A stretch of 64,000 nt of DNA from NCBI GenBank assembly GCA_011620645.1, contig WOYS01000033.1, positions 1 through 64,000 of the forward strand, given 5' to 3'. The notes under the pieces were generated by a model that made no database searches, was not told the DNA's origin, and was given only the letters and a program-made list of their open reading frames with translations. The translations under genes and the position numbers were made by a program. This document shows positions 33,814 to 44,048 of the stretch, piece by piece. Within the stretch, counting starts at the first letter, position 1; each line of letters starts with the position of its first letter. The DNA is from Mycobacterium sp. GTDB taxonomy: Bacteria > Actinomycetota > Actinomycetes > Mycobacteriales > Mycobacteriaceae.

Positions 33814-36800
33814 TTAGATCGGTTGGGGCACTTTGAGTTCCTTGCGCAGCGCGGTGAAATCGCTGATCGTCTTGGTGGCCACCGACGCGACGGGCCGGGC
33901 GTTGCGACCGGTCGCCTCGGTCTTGGACACCATCACCACGCCGTCGATATAGGGCTGGATGGTAGTGGCATTCTGCACGGTGGCGACGATGACGAGCTGA
34001 AACCCGAACTTGCGGAACGCCTGCAGCGCCTGCTGGGCGAACTGCGGGTCGGATTTGGAGAACGCCTCATCCAGCATGAGCTGCGCGAAAACCGGTTTGT
34101 TGTCCCCACTTTCGGGATTGGCCAGGTTGAAGCTCAGCGCGCCGGCCAGGCAGAAGGCCATCAGCTTCTCCTGCTCGCCGCCGGAATTGTCGCCTGCGTT
34201 GCTGTGCGTGCGAATCAGCTCATCGGTGCGCACATCCCACTCCGCGCAGTCGAAGGTGAACCGGTTGCGCACGTCGAGCGCGTCGCGCGTCCAGGCCCGA
34301 TCCTCGGGAGTGTTGCTGGCCAAACGATTACGCAGCCGCAGGATATCGGCGTACTGATCCAGGATGGCCTTCTTGTCACCCAGGCCGACCTCGGCGATGC
34401 GCCGTGAGATGGCCTTGACGATATCGGTGAGTTCGGACACGGCGGCCAGGCTGCGCGGGGTGGCGCGCAGCGTGAGACGGGTGCCGCGGTTGAACTCCAC
34501 CGCGCCCAAACCGGTGTTGACCCGGTCGATCTGGTCACTGATACGCCGGGTCTCCTGCTCGGCGACCCGGTGCAGGGTCAGGATGGCATCCGGAGCCTGT
34601 TCGGTGATCAGGCGCATCATCCGGTCATAGGCTTCGGGAAGCTCGCGCTCATCGATGTGGCGGCATACCGCCACGTAGTCGTGCACCCGCTCGTCGAAAT
34701 CCTCGGAATCGTTCGGGATCGCGTCCGGGAACGTCGTATCGAACGTGGCGATGATCCGGGCCAGCTCTTCACAAGAGCGCCGACGGCTTTCGGTCAGCTG
34801 GTCGCGTTCGCGGCGGATCGCGGTGAGCAGCGCGTCGCGGTGCGGCTCCGGATTGAGCAGTTCCAGATGCACCGGGATCTCGGCCGAATAGCGGCGCAGC
34901 AACTCGGCAGCGGCGTCCGACACCGCGACGGGCGCGAGGCGGTCCTGCAGTTCCAGCAGGCGGGCCCGCAGCCCGTCGAGATCGTCACGGCGTGTCTGGA
35001 TGGCGCCGCGGCGGGTCATCAGGGTCTGGATGCCGTTCCAGCATTCCTCGGCGCGGACGCTGAGCGCCTCCACATCGGGGTTGTCGGCCATCAGTAGTTC
35101 GTACTGCTCACGCAGTCGATCGGCGTGGCCGTCGGCGGTCTCGGTGTCGATCTGACTCCATTGCGGGAACTGCACGCAGATGGTCCTGCACGCCGCGGCC
35201 CGGTCATGCCACTGCTGGCGCCCGGCGGCGATGTCATCGGCGGCCCGGCGGGCCTGCTCGAAGGCCTCTTCGGCCTCGGCGAGCTCGGCGGTCAACGCGT
35301 CCAGCTTGGCGGTGATATCGCCCTGGTAGATGTACTCGGAAGGTTTGAGCGCGCGGCGGTCATCCTTGATGGCCAACCGATCGGAGTCCTTGTACAGGCC
35401 GGTATCGGTGACCGCGCGCCGGAACCGGGCGAACACATCGGGGGTGTCGACGCAGATGTGGTCACCGGCCGCGCCGAGCACATCGAGGGCCTCGGGCGCG
35501 CACGGATGGTCCGGGTTGACGACGAAAAGCTTGGCCGCCAACGTGTTCGGCTCCGGTTCACGCCCGGTCGCAGTCACTCTGACGTGGTGCAGCGCGAGCC
35601 GTCCGCGCATATTGGTCTCGTTGACGAAACGCAGCACCTTCGCGTAGTGCGCATCGGGCACCAACAGTCGCAGGCCTACCGAGCGCAGCACCTTCTCCAC
35701 CGCCGCACGCCACCGGTTCTCGTCGGGGCGCAGATCCATCAGCTCGGCGACATAGGGCAGTGCGGATGGATCGACACCGACTGCGGCACAGATGCGTTCG
35801 CGCATGGTGACGGCGAACTCGGGCAGCGCCGAACCCACCTGCTCGACGCGCTTGAGTTCCTTGACCGCGTGGTCGCGGGCCATCCGCGCCGCCTTCTGCG
35901 CGTACTCCGCATCGGTGGAGGCCTCCCGGCCCCGGTCCAGCTTCACCGCCAGCCCGGCGGCCTGCTTGCTCAGTTCCTCACGCAGGTTCCAGAATTCGTC
36001 GGCGCTGTCGGGAACGGCCAGGCCCTGGGCGGTGACCAGCTCCTCGTAGGCGGCGTGGCGGCGGATGACCTCCTCGGCCTGGGCCTCGGCGCCGGCCACC
36101 TGCGACTGCAGTGGGCCGACGTCGGTGCTCGCCCCGCTGATCTGCGCATTGAGCGAATCACCTTCGGCCTTGGCCAGATTGAGCTGCCGGGTCAGGTCGG
36201 CATACTCGTTCTCGAGCTGATCCACGGTGGCGTCCAGGTTATCGATCTGTGCCGGGCACTGCTGCAGCCGGACATGATCGGTGTAGGCGCGCACCATCGG
36301 CATATCGACGAGATCGATGATGCCGAGATCAGAGGACTCCGAGGCGTACCGCACCTGGATGGTCTCGATGTCGCCGAGAATCTTGCGCTTGCGCTGGGCG
36401 ACCGCGAGCAGTTCACGGGCCTCGACCAGTGGATCGATCTGTTTGAGCGCCTCGGGCAGCCGGGCCAGGCTGGCCGGTTCATCGAGCATGAAATCGCGGA
36501 CGAACTGCTCGAGGCCGCCAACACTCTTGAGCGACTTGGCCTTTCCAAGCAGCTGTTGAGCCGCCTCGGACGCGCGGATCCCGATGGAGGCGTACAGCTG
36601 GGCCAGATACTGGGATTCCACCTTGGTGGAGAACCGCCAGCCGCCGTCCTTGAAGGCGCCGCTGTCGAAGCGGGCGGCCGCCCAGCGGTTGCACACCTCC
36701 TCGATGTCCAGGTCACCGTCACCGAGCACGAACCGGCTCGACGAGTCCGAACGGGATTGGCCGGTGAGCCATTTCAATACAAGACCGGTGATGGTACGTC

Positions 36801-37155
36801 CGGTGTTGCTGGTGTAGGTGACCCCCACCGCAGACCAGACGGTGCCCTCACCGCGCAGGTAGATGACGTGGCTGGTGCCTGCGTCGCTGCGCTGGCCCCA
36901 GGCTCCGCGCACATACTTGTCCACGGTGCGCCGGCCGGCGTTCGAGCCGGCCGCCGTGTTGTCGCCGGAGGCGTTGAAGTTGCGTCGGTTGAATGGCAGG
37001 AAACCGATCGAGATCGCGTCCAGCAGTGAGGATTTACCGCTTCCGGACGCTCCGGCGATCAGGGATCCGCCGGCGCTGATCGGCACCGAGTGATAGCCGT
37101 CGAACACACCCCAGTTGATCACCTGCAGCCGGGAGAGGTGGAACTGCTCACTCAT
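33814..37155 (-). CDS. jetC: Wadjet-type SMC ATPase JetC (MukB/EptC-like)
   Basis: A 1113-residue SMC-like ATPase. Walker A is [11 protein letters not shown] at about residues 35-45. Long coiled-coil stretches flank a hinge region near residues 480-570. The C-terminal head has the signature [13 protein letters not shown] and Walker [16 protein letters not shown], then [20 protein letters not shown]. It matches the motor of Wadjet/MksB plasmid-defence complexes, which extrude loops of circular plasmid DNA. It overlaps jetB by 4 nt. The expected next gene, jetD (TOPRIM nuclease), is not there. Confidence 0.9.
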   Translation of the reverse strand: MSEQFHLSRLQVINWGVFDGYHSVPISAGGSLIAGASGSGKSSLLDAISIGFLPFNRRNFNASGDNTAAGSNAGRRTVDKYVRGAWGQRSDAGTSHVIYLRGEGTVWSAVGVTYTSNTGRTITGLVLKWLTGQSRSDSSSRFVLGDGDLDIEEVCNRWAAARFDSGAFKDGGWRFSTKVESQYLAQLYASIGIRASEAAQQLLGKAKSLKSVGGLEQFVRDFMLDEPASLARLPEALKQIDPLVEARELLAVAQRKRKILGDIETIQVRYASESSDLGIIDLVDMPMVRAYTDHVRLQQCPAQIDNLDATVDQLENEYADLTRQLNLAKAEGDSLNAQISGASTDVGPLQSQVAGAEAQAEEVIRRHAAYEELVTAQGLAVPDSADEFWNLREELSKQAAGLAVKLDRGREASTDAEYAQKAARMARDHAVKELKRVEQVGSALPEFAVTMRERICAAVGVDPSALPYVAELMDLRPDENRWRAAVEKVLRSVGLRLLVPDAHYAKVLRFVNETNMRGRLALHHVRVTATGREPEPNTLAAKLFVVNPDHPCAPEALDVLGAAGDHICVDTPDVFARFRRAVTDTGLYKDSDRLAIKDDRRALKPSEYIYQGDITAKLDALTAELAEAEEAFEQARRAADDIAAGRQQWHDRAAACRTICVQFPQWSQIDTETADGHADRLREQYELLMADNPDVEALSVRAEECWNGIQTLMTRRGAIQTRRDDLDGLRARLLELQDRLAPVAVSDAAAELLRRYSAEIPVHLELLNPEPHRDALLTAIRRERDQLTESRRRSCEELARIIATFDTTFPDAIPNDSEDFDERVHDYVAVCRHIDERELPEAYDRMMRLITEQAPDAILTLHRVAEQETRRISDQIDRVNTGLGAVEFNRGTRLTLRATPRSLAAVSELTDIVKAISRRIAEVGLGDKKAILDQYADILRLRNRLASNTPEDRAWTRDALDVRNRFTFDCAEWDVRTDELIRTHSNAGDNSGGEQEKLMAFCLAGALSFNLANPESGDNKPVFAQLMLDEAFSKSDPQFAQQALQAFRKFGFQLVIVATVQNATTIQPYIDGVVMVSKTEATGRNARPVASVATKTISDFTALRKELKVPQPI

Positions 37156-37811
37156 TCCGAACCGCCTCTCAGCAGTTGCTCGAACTGCTGCTGCAGTTCG
37201 GTGATGACCGACGCCGTCATGATCGCGGTGATCACCGGGCTGACGGTGTAGCTGTCCTCGTCGTCGCGGGTCTTGCGCAAGATGTCCAGCCCGGCGAGGC
37301 GGGCGATGGCCGCGTCGATGCGTGCGGTGAAGGTGACGGTGTCGCGGTCGGTGTCGTTGAGCACGCCGCCGAACAGCCCGTGCACCTCGTCGCGCGTGAT
37401 GAGGAAGCTCAGATCCCCTCCGGCACGCATCATCTGGGCCAGGTGCAGCGCCAGGATCGAATCGTAGGTGCCCAGCGGTTCGCGGCGTAACAGCTTGATG
37501 CCCTTGGCGGATTCGTAGCGGGCCTGCTCCACGTAGGCGATGTCGACACCCTCGGCGATGCGCAACTGCAGATCGAGTTCGGAGAGCCGGACCGACAGCT
37601 CGGCCCGGTACTCGATGATCCAGCTGTACACATCGCGCTCGGATTCCCCGCTGACGTAGCGTCGGGTCAACAGGTGTTGCAGGGCCCAGCAGGCGCGGTC
37701 GGGCATGGCCGAGACGTCACCATCGAAGCGCGGACGTCGTTGCGTCGGTATGCGACCGCCGTTGCGGTCCACATCGGGTAGTGAGGTGAAATCGATATCG
37801 GCCTCGGTCAC
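37152..37811 (-). CDS. jetB: Wadjet subunit JetB (DUF4194, MukE/MksE-like)
   Basis: A 219-residue winged-helix protein of the DUF4194 family, the KITE subunit that clamps the kleisin to the SMC heads. Visible family patterns are [37 protein letters not shown] and the C-terminal [19 protein letters not shown] winged-helix end. It overlaps jetA and jetC by 4 nt each, as expected for a stoichiometric complex. Confidence 0.88.
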   Translation of the reverse strand: MTEADIDFTSLPDVDRNGGRIPTQRRPRFDGDVSAMPDRACWALQHLLTRRYVSGESERDVYSWIIEYRAELSVRLSELDLQLRIAEGVDIAYVEQARYESAKGIKLLRREPLGTYDSILALHLAQMMRAGGDLSFLITRDEVHGLFGGVLNDTDRDTVTFTARIDAAIARLAGLDILRKTRDDEDSYTVSPVITAIMTASVITELQQQFEQLLRGGSE

Positions 37812-39220
37812 GACACCACCTCGGAAATCGGCTCGGTGAACATCAGGTGCGGAACCTCCATCTCGCGGTCCCGGCCGTCCAACGAGTGGAACCGGACCGT
37901 GACGGGCGTTGGGTCGGTGGTGGACGGCTGCTTGAGCGCCCAGGACCAGAGCACGATCACGTGACCCAGATACGGGGAATCGAGCAGCGCCAATGCATCC
38001 GGAAGCGACACCGGCAGTGCGGAGTTGAGCATCGACGAGAGCGCGGGTGCGTCGACCTGGGTGGTCAGCGACGAGAACGTGGTGAGGTCCACCACCCCGT
38101 CGGCCACCTCGGCGGGCTTAGGTGCGGACAGGTCGTTGATCCGGAAGCTCAGCGCACCGACGGAACTGATCGCATGCCGGGCCAGCGGCACCTCGATGGC
38201 CAGCCGGGAGTCTGCCAGCGACTCCTTGAGCAGCACTCGGGCGGCGCCGATGGCCTCGTCGAGCTGGCGGGCCACACCGCGGGTCTGTTCCAGGGTGCCG
38301 AAAGCGGTGAACCGCTTCACCCGCTGGGCGCAGCGCTGCTGGATTCGCTCCACCTCGTCGATCTGGTGACCGACCAGTTCGAAGAAGCCGGCCATCACCC
38401 TGCGCAGCGCCGGGTCGAGCTCGGGCAGGGTGGCGGCGACGGTGGCGATATCGGCTTCGAACTCCGCGCGCTGCTCAGGGTCGTTGATCATCCGCAGGAA
38501 CGCCCGGTGCGAATCGCGGCCCGCCGAGTCCCAGGCCGCCTGATAGTCGGCGTACATCTGCCGCTGCCGGTCGCGGTATTCGACGTTGGTGTCGATCGGG
38601 TCGTCCAGGGCGGCGGTGGCCTGCTCGATCATGGTGCCGTACAGGCCGATATCGGTGATGAGCCGTTCCATCTGCATGGCGATCGCGCGGGACTCGTCGT
38701 ACATGGCGGTGACATCGGGTTCGGGCCGCAGCCCGGCGTCGAGCTCGTCGAGTTCGGCGTGCAGCACCGCGATATCGGCCTCGATACCCTCCCGGATCCG
38801 GTCCGGGTCGCCACCGGCACGGATGGCGACCTGCTTGAGTCGCGCGGCGATGCCGTTGATGGATCCGCCGGTGGCGATGGTGTCGTTGCGGCGCATACCG
38901 CGCACGAAGTCCAGGGCGCGGCGCGCATCCTGGGTCAGATAGCAGACGTTGCGCTCGCCCCCCGACTGTGGATCGACCACGCGGTGCAGCCAGCCCTGGC
39001 TGGCCCAGGTCTTGATGAGCGCCAGACCGGACTGCTCACCGGTCTCGCTGAGTGCCTCGAGATCGCGTTCCAGGCGGATCGCCAGTTCCGGCTCGCCGAC
39101 CGGGCCGCCGAACAGGTGACGCTCCATCAGCGTGGCGTACACCGCGAGGTTCGACGTGGCCAGCAGACGTAGCGCACGCGAGCCCTGCACCTCGCGGTTG
39201 GCCTCGAATAGCTCACGCAT
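37808..39220 (-). CDS. jetA: Wadjet subunit JetA (DUF3375, MukF/MksF-like kleisin)
   Basis: A 470-residue DUF3375-family protein, the kleisin that bridges the SMC heads. The N-terminal winged-helix part begins MRELFEANREVQGSRALRLL, and the middle is alpha-helical and charged. A C-terminal domain ends VRFHSLDGRDREMEVPHLMF. ATG at 39220 is the better start: it lies inside the last 8 nt of the upstream GNAT gene and begins with the family-typical sequence. An ATG at 39247 would add nine atypical residues. Confidence 0.88.
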   Translation of the reverse strand: MRELFEANREVQGSRALRLLATSNLAVYATLMERHLFGGPVGEPELAIRLERDLEALSETGEQSGLALIKTWASQGWLHRVVDPQSGGERNVCYLTQDARRALDFVRGMRRNDTIATGGSINGIAARLKQVAIRAGGDPDRIREGIEADIAVLHAELDELDAGLRPEPDVTAMYDESRAIAMQMERLITDIGLYGTMIEQATAALDDPIDTNVEYRDRQRQMYADYQAAWDSAGRDSHRAFLRMINDPEQRAEFEADIATVAATLPELDPALRRVMAGFFELVGHQIDEVERIQQRCAQRVKRFTAFGTLEQTRGVARQLDEAIGAARVLLKESLADSRLAIEVPLARHAISSVGALSFRINDLSAPKPAEVADGVVDLTTFSSLTTQVDAPALSSMLNSALPVSLPDALALLDSPYLGHVIVLWSWALKQPSTTDPTPVTVRFHSLDGRDREMEVPHLMFTEPISEVVS

Positions 39221-40124
39221 GGGCCACCAGGTTATCTGCGCGCACATAGCGATGATGGTGATGCAGCCGAAAACCCGACGACTCGTAGAGCATCAGCGCG
39301 GGCTCGTTGTCGTCGAGCACCTCGACATAGGCGCGGGTCGCGCCGTGTTCGGCGCCCCAGGCCTGCAAGGTGGCGCAGACCGTCCGGGCCATGCCGGTGC
39401 GGCGCGCCGACTCCGCGACACGCACACACGACACGCCGAGCCAGCGGGTGCCGTCCGGTGCGGTGGTGACTGCGCCGCGGCCCACGGCAGCCCCGAGGGA
39501 GGCGAAGGTCACCTCGCCGTCCAGGACGGCGGTGAGGACGGCCACGGGGACGTCGCGCCGGTAGGTCTGCAGCCAGTCGGTGCTCGGCTCGGGCGACAAG
39601 ATGGCGACGGGGGAGGGGGCCTGGGCGAGCGTCAGGTCGCGGGTCAGCACCCGGGTCTGCTTGATGCCCGCGGCTTTGATCGGCAGCAGACGCTCGGGGA
39701 GGGCCAGCCAGGGCTCCAGATCGCGTTGCGCGTACCAGTCGATGATGCCGGGCAGCGCCGCGGTATTCGACGAGAACAACAGCGGCACAGCCGAGTTGGC
39801 GCGGCTGGTATGACCGCCGCCGGCGCGCAGCAGCCAGCCGTCAAGCCAGTCCTGTTCGGTTCCGGGCCAGGCCAGGGCGGCGGCGTGCTCCACAGCGCGG
39901 ATGTCGGAGTTGCGAACGGGGGTGTGTGACAGTTCGCGCATCGACACCACATCGGCGGGGTCGATCTCGACGGCGGCACCGGACTTGGTGCGCACCACGA
40001 CGACGGGATCCAGCGCCTCCAGGTGCCCGACCACATCGGTCAGGGCGGCGTCGTTCAGGGCGGCGTCGTTCAGGGCGCTGGGTATCCGGTAGCGCAGGGA
40101 CACCCGGCTGCCGACGGACGGCAT
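39213..40124 (-). CDS. GNAT-family acetyltransferase (Rv0428c-like)
   Basis: A 303-residue protein with a C-terminal GNAT domain. SCVRVAESARRTGMARTVC is the acetyl-CoA loop (RRTGMA), followed by GATRAYVEVLDDNEPALMLYESSGF. An N-terminal beta-barrel-like part starts MPSVGSRVSLRYRIPSALND. It lies 3 nt after def and overlaps jetA by 8 nt. Near residue 20 there is a duplicated ALNDA pentapeptide caused by a 15-bp tandem repeat. The acceptor is unknown. Confidence 0.83.
   Translation of the reverse strand: MPSVGSRVSLRYRIPSALNDAALNDAALTDVVGHLEALDPVVVVRTKSGAAVEIDPADVVSMRELSHTPVRNSDIRAVEHAAALAWPGTEQDWLDGWLLRAGGGHTSRANSAVPLLFSSNTAALPGIIDWYAQRDLEPWLALPERLLPIKAAGIKQTRVLTRDLTLAQAPSPVAILSPEPSTDWLQTYRRDVPVAVLTAVLDGEVTFASLGAAVGRGAVTTAPDGTRWLGVSCVRVAESARRTGMARTVCATLQAWGAEHGATRAYVEVLDDNEPALMLYESSGFRLHHHHRYVRADNLVAHA
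40041..40077. repeat. 15-bp in-frame tandem repeat in the GNAT gene
   Basis: CAGGGCGGCGTCGTT occurs at 40041-40055 and 40056-40070 and begins again as CAGGGCG at 40071. Being 15 bp, it adds five residues (ALNDA) without shifting the frame, close to the protein N-terminus. It is probably a slipped-strand expansion. Confidence 0.8.
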
Positions 40125-40127
40125 CGC

Positions 40128-40721
40128 CTAGTGGCCGAACGGGTCGGGATCCTCGCCGGGCAGCCAACTCAGCCCCGGAACCCCCCACTGATTGGACTTC
40201 ACCATCCGCTTCGCGGCGCGGGCGTGCCTGCCGATGAGGCGGTCCAGGTAGGTGAACCCGTCCAGGTGGCCGGTCTCGTGCTGCAGCATGCGGGCGAACA
40301 GGCCGTTGCCCTCCAGCGTGACAGGGGTGCCGTCGGCGTCCAGTCCGGTGACCCGCGCCCAGTCCGCGCGGCCCGTCGGGAACGACTCGCCGGGCACCGA
40401 AAGGCAGCCCTCGTCATCGTCGTCGGGGTCGGGCATGGTCTCGGGAACTTCGGAGGACTCCAGCACCGGGTTGACCACCACACCCCGGCGCCGCGCGGGC
40501 TGGCCGCGGTCCACGGCGCAGTCGTAGACGAAGACCCGCTCGGTGCGACCGATCTGGTTGGCCGCCAGGCCGACGCCGTTTGCTGCGTCCATGGTGTCGT
40601 ACATGTCGGCGATCAGCTGAGCCAGTTCGGCCGGCAGCGTTCCGTCGGCGGCGACGGGCACCGGAGTGGTCGGAGTGTGCAGGACGGGATCCCCCACAAT
40701 GCGGATTGGTACGACAGCCAC
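40128..40721 (-). CDS. def: Peptide deformylase
   Basis: Removes the formyl group from new N-termini. The 197-residue metalloenzyme shows all three motifs: GVGLAANQ (motif 1), EGCLSVPGE with the metal Cys (motif 2) and QHETGHLDG with the HExxH (motif 3). The start is GTG at 40721. It is followed closely by the GNAT gene and is divergent from the DUF3263 gene. Confidence 0.95.
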   Translation of the reverse strand: MAVVPIRIVGDPVLHTPTTPVPVAADGTLPAELAQLIADMYDTMDAANGVGLAANQIGRTERVFVYDCAVDRGQPARRRGVVVNPVLESSEVPETMPDPDDDDEGCLSVPGESFPTGRADWARVTGLDADGTPVTLEGNGLFARMLQHETGHLDGFTYLDRLIGRHARAAKRMVKSNQWGVPGLSWLPGEDPDPFGH

Positions 40722-40848
40722 GGTTGGCTAGCTTAAGTGAGCCGACGCGCGGGTAACGATCACGCCTCAACTACCGGCGCCGTGATTGAATGTTCGCCGA
40801 ACCACATATATGGCATTTGCGAGTTATCGGAAGGGTCCAAAGAGCGAT

Positions 40849-41157
40849 ATGGATGGCGCCATCGCGCGGACCGGCCAATCCGGGGACGACTCCGAACCCG
40901 CGGACGGGCTGACCCGCCGCGAACACGACATACTGGCGTTCGAACGCCAGTGGTGGAAGTACGCGGGGTCGAAGGAAGCCGCCATCAAGGAACTCTTCTC
41001 GATGTCGGCGACCCGGTACTATCAGGTGCTCAATGCCCTTGTGGACCGTCCCGAGGCGTTGGCCGCGGACCCGATGCTGGTCAAGCGGCTGCGACGGGTG
41101 CGGGCAAGCCGGCAGAAGGCGAAGGCGGCCCGGCGGCTCGGCTTCGACATCACCTGA
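40849..41157 (+). CDS. DUF3263 family protein
   Basis: A 102-residue protein of a family confined to actinobacteria: MDGAIARTGQSGDDSEPADG, then EHDILAFERQWWKYAGSKEA and SMSATRYYQVLNALVDRPEALA, which looks like a helix-turn-helix. It ends in a basic tail (RASRQKAKAARRLGFDIT). ATG at 40849 is chosen because it gives the length and start I recall for Rv0430; an ATG at 40786 is in frame but would add poorly typical sequence. It is followed by virR and may be DNA-binding. The role is unknown. Confidence 0.82.
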   Translation: MDGAIARTGQSGDDSEPADGLTRREHDILAFERQWWKYAGSKEAAIKELFSMSATRYYQVLNALVDRPEALAADPMLVKRLRRVRASRQKAKAARRLGFDIT

Positions 41158-41176
41158 GCCGTTAGGCTTGCCCCCG

Positions 41177-41644
41177 ATGAACCAGCGAGACTCTTCCGGG
41201 CTGCCCTTGCGCGCCATGGTCATGGTGTTGTTCTTTCTCGGCGTGGTGTTATTGCTGGTGGCACTCCAGTACCTGGGCTCCGACGACGAAGACGACGGTG
41301 GCTCGGCCGTGGTGAGCACCGCGACCAGCAGCGCCACTTCCAGCGCCAAGCCGTCACCGGAACCCGACCGGGCCAATACCGATGTCCGGGTGTTCAACAT
41401 CTCCGAGACTCCGGGTGCCGCCGAGGGCATCGCCACCCGGCTGCGTGACGCCGACTGGAATGTCACCGAGACCGGGAACATGCTCCTGGAAGGCGTGCCG
41501 GGCACAACGGTCTATTTCGGTGAGGCCCCGGGCGAGCGGGAAGCGGCTGAAGAGGTCGGCAGGGTGTTGGAAGCGCCGGTTGAGCCGAGGCATTCCGAAC
41601 TTGTTGAGCAGCCGCCGGGCGTCATCGTGGTGGTCACCGGCTAG
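41177..41644 (+). CDS. virR: LytR_C-domain envelope protein VirR
   Basis: A 155-residue membrane-anchored protein. A short cytoplasmic N-terminus is followed by one helix (about residues 12-32, [20 protein letters not shown]). A Ser/Thr/Ala-rich linker leads to a LytR_C domain ([21 protein letters not shown] ... [19 protein letters not shown]). It lacks the LytR-CpsA-Psr catalytic domain, as in M. tuberculosis VirR (Rv0431), which affects vesicle release and wall integrity. TAGGCT lies 8 nt before the ATG, so the transcript may be leaderless. Confidence 0.88.
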   Translation: MNQRDSSGLPLRAMVMVLFFLGVVLLLVALQYLGSDDEDDGGSAVVSTATSSATSSAKPSPEPDRANTDVRVFNISETPGAAEGIATRLRDADWNVTETGNMLLEGVPGTTVYFGEAPGEREAAEEVGRVLEAPVEPRHSELVEQPPGVIVVVTG

Positions 41645-41655
41645 GCTCTCGGGCA
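41642..41655 (+). promoter_or_regulatory. Probable -10 box giving a leaderless sodC transcript
   Basis: TAGGCT at 41642-41647 overlaps the virR stop codon and lies 7 nt before the sodC ATG at 41655. It fits TANNNT, and no Shine-Dalgarno sequence is present. Confidence 0.45.
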
Positions 41656-42302
41656 TGCCGATCTCAGCCACGATTCGCGTTCTCGCCGCTGCCGCCGTCA
41701 TCGTCCCGATCGCCGCCGCGTGCGCACCCAACGAGCCGGTCGCAACTCAGCCGGGAACCACTCCGTCCGTGTGGACAGGATCGCCCTCGCCCTCGCCGTC
41801 CGCCGCCGCGGCCGCGGGTGAGACCTTGACGGCGAACCTGGCGCTGGCCGACGGCACCGAAGTGGCCACCGCGGAGATCGCATTCGCCGACGGTTTCGCG
41901 ACCGTGACGGTCGAGACCACGACCGCAGGTGAACTGACGCCGGGCTTCCACGGTCTGCACATTCACCAGGTCGGCTCCTGCGAGGGCGATTTCACCAGCG
42001 CCGGTGGGCACTTCCAGGCCGAAGGGCACTCCGGGCATCCCTCCAGCGGCGACCTCAGCTCGCTGCAGGTTCGCAGTGACGGCTCGGCCAAGCTGGTGAC
42101 CACCACTGATGCCTTCACCGCCGAGGATCTGCTCGGGGGGACCAAGACCGCGATCGTCATCCACGAGAAGGCCGATAACTTCGGAAATATCCCTGTCGAG
42201 AAGTACCAGCAGGTCAATGGCGCCCCCGGTCCTGACCAGCAGACGCTGTCAACGGGTGACGCCGGCGGCCGGGTGGCCTGCGGTGTCATCTCCGCGGAGT
42301 AA
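41655..42302 (+). CDS. sodC: Cu/Zn superoxide dismutase lipoprotein
   Basis: A 215-residue periplasmic SOD. The lipoprotein signal is [23 protein letters not shown], then a Ser/Pro-rich linker. The catalytic domain has copper ligands in [10 protein letters not shown] and SAGGHFQ, the disulfide Cys in GSCEGDF and GRVACGV, and [14 protein letters not shown]. The usual HxGDL zinc-site His appears replaced (HPSSGDL), as in the zinc-free M. tuberculosis enzyme. The downstream ligase gene overlaps its 3' end by 20 nt. Confidence 0.93.
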   Translation: MPISATIRVLAAAAVIVPIAAACAPNEPVATQPGTTPSVWTGSPSPSPSAAAAAGETLTANLALADGTEVATAEIAFADGFATVTVETTTAGELTPGFHGLHIHQVGSCEGDFTSAGGHFQAEGHSGHPSSGDLSSLQVRSDGSAKLVTTTDAFTAEDLLGGTKTAIVIHEKADNFGNIPVEKYQQVNGAPGPDQQTLSTGDAGGRVACGVISAE

Positions 42303-43416
42303 TCCCAGCCGAATCGATTTCGCCGGGTCACCCCGGCCGACCGTCGGCGTCGAATGGGAGTTCGCGCTCGTCGATCCCGACACCCGCGACCTGAGCAACG
42401 AGGCCGCCGCGGTGATCGCCGAGATCGGCGAAACACCGCATGTGCACAAGGAATTGCTGCGCAATACCGTCGAGATCGTCACGGGCATATGCGAGACGGT
42501 CCCGGAGGCGATGACCGACCTGCACGACACCCTCGTCCCGGTGCGCAGGATTGCCAGGGAACGCGGCATGGAACTGTTCTGCGCGGGCACCCATCCGTTC
42601 GCGGAGTGGTCCACCCAGCAGCTGACCGAGGGACCGCGCTACGCCGAGCTGATCAAACGCACCCAGTGGTGGGGTCGCCAGATGCTCATCTGGGGTGTGC
42701 ACGTGCACGTCGGAATCTCCTCGGCGCACAAGGTGATGCCCATCATTACCTCACTGCTCAACCAGTATCCGCACCTGCTGGCACTGTCCGCCTCGTCGCC
42801 CTATTGGGACGGTGACGACACCGGCTACGCCAGCAACCGCGCGATGATGTTCCAGCAGCTGCCCACCGCCGGTCTGCCCTTTCAGTTCCAGAAATGGTCG
42901 CAGTTCGAGGGCTTCGTCCATGACCAGAAGAAGACCGGCATCATCGACCACATGAACGAGATTCGTTGGGACATCCGGCCGTCGCCGCACCTGGGCACCA
43001 TCGAGGTGCGGATCTTCGACGGGGTGTCAAATATCGACGAGCTGGGTGCGCTGGTGGCGTTGACGCACTGTTTGATCGTCGACCTGGACCGCCGCCTCGA
43101 TGCGGGCGAGCAGCTGCCCACCATGCCGCCCTGGCATGTGCAGGAGAACAAGTGGCGAGCAGCGCGTTACGGTCTGGACGCGGAGATCATCCTGGATGCC
43201 GACAGCAATGAGCGGCTGGTCACCGATGATCTCGATGAGCTGCTGAACCGGCTCGAACCGGTGGCGGTGTCCCTGGGTTGCGCCGACGAACTGGCGCGGG
43301 TGTCGGGTGTCTACCGTGGCGGCGGGTCGTATCAGCGCCAACGCCGGGTCGCCGAGGAACACGACGGTGATCTGCGCTCCGTCGTCGACGCGTTGATCGG
43401 GGAGCTCGTTCTGTGA
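42283..43416 (+). CDS. YbdK-type carboxylate-amine ligase (glutamate-cysteine ligase family 2)
   Basis: A 377-residue ATP-dependent ligase of the GCS2 family. It shows [21 protein letters not shown] with the metal-binding Glu residues, [54 protein letters not shown] and the C-terminal [16 protein letters not shown]. The family has weak glutamate-cysteine ligase activity; since mycobacteria use mycothiol, the real substrate is uncertain. GTG at 42283 inside sodC gives a start matching the Rv0433 length. Confidence 0.88.
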   Translation: MSSPRSNPSRIDFAGSPRPTVGVEWEFALVDPDTRDLSNEAAAVIAEIGETPHVHKELLRNTVEIVTGICETVPEAMTDLHDTLVPVRRIARERGMELFCAGTHPFAEWSTQQLTEGPRYAELIKRTQWWGRQMLIWGVHVHVGISSAHKVMPIITSLLNQYPHLLALSASSPYWDGDDTGYASNRAMMFQQLPTAGLPFQFQKWSQFEGFVHDQKKTGIIDHMNEIRWDIRPSPHLGTIEVRIFDGVSNIDELGALVALTHCLIVDLDRRLDAGEQLPTMPPWHVQENKWRAARYGLDAEIILDADSNERLVTDDLDELLNRLEPVAVSLGCADELARVSGVYRGGGSYQRQRRVAEEHDGDLRSVVDALIGELVL

Positions 43417-44048
43417 TGACAGCGACGCCGATGTTCCCGCTGGAGGTGGCGATGCTGCCCGGCGAGGAGCTGCCCCTGCGGATCTTCGAACCGCGTTACT
43501 CGGCAATGGTTTCGCAGTGTTTGGCCGGCGATCCCGTGTTCGGTGTGGTGCTGATCGCGGCAGGCCGTGAAGTCGGTGGCGGGGATGTGCGCAGCGACGT
43601 AGGGGTGTTGGCCCGCATCGTCGAGCATGCCGATCTGGGTGAGGGGCGGTATCGGTTGCGCTGCATGCTGGGTGAGCGCATCAGGGTGACCGAGTGGCTG
43701 GACGACGCGCCCTACCCGCGGGCGACGACGCTGCCCTGGCCCGATGAAGCGGGCCCGTCGGTGACCGGTGCGGATATCGCCTCGGTGGAGGACACCGTGA
43801 TGGCGCTGTTCGAGCGGATCGCCGAGTCCCGCCAGGCGACGCTGCCCCCGCGCGAGGAGCTGCTGGGCGGTCCCGAGCCCGGTCAGGAGGCCGGAGATCG
43901 CCTGTATGCGTTGGCCGCCCGCATCCCGCTCGGTCAGGCCGACCGGTATGCCGTGCTGGCCGCACCGGGTGCGTCCGCGCGGCTGGAGGCTCTGCGTGAG
44001 GCCGTCGAAACGGTGGCCGCGATGGTGGAGTTCCAGCTCTCGGAGTAG
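43413..44048 (+). CDS. Lon N-terminal (LAN) domain protein
   Basis: A 211-residue stand-alone Lon substrate-binding domain: MFPLEVAMLPGEELPLRIFEPRY at the start is the hallmark, with LLGERIRVTEWL-type beta-strands and a helical C-terminal half. There is no ATPase or protease part. It may act as an adaptor or regulator; the function is unproven. The GTG at 43413 (or ATG at 43416) overlaps the previous stop. Its stop abuts that of the convergent mrpG with no gap. Confidence 0.85.
   Translation: MMTATPMFPLEVAMLPGEELPLRIFEPRYSAMVSQCLAGDPVFGVVLIAAGREVGGGDVRSDVGVLARIVEHADLGEGRYRLRCMLGERIRVTEWLDDAPYPRATTLPWPDEAGPSVTGADIASVEDTVMALFERIAESRQATLPPREELLGGPEPGQEAGDRLYALAARIPLGQADRYAVLAAPGASARLEALREAVETVAAMVEFQLSE

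Noticed and set aside
35125..37029. Long open frame of 634 codons on the plus strand
   Set aside because: It lies wholly antisense to jetC, whose motifs are unmistakable. The product is Gly/Arg/Gln-rich without domain character, the usual third-position GC shadow.
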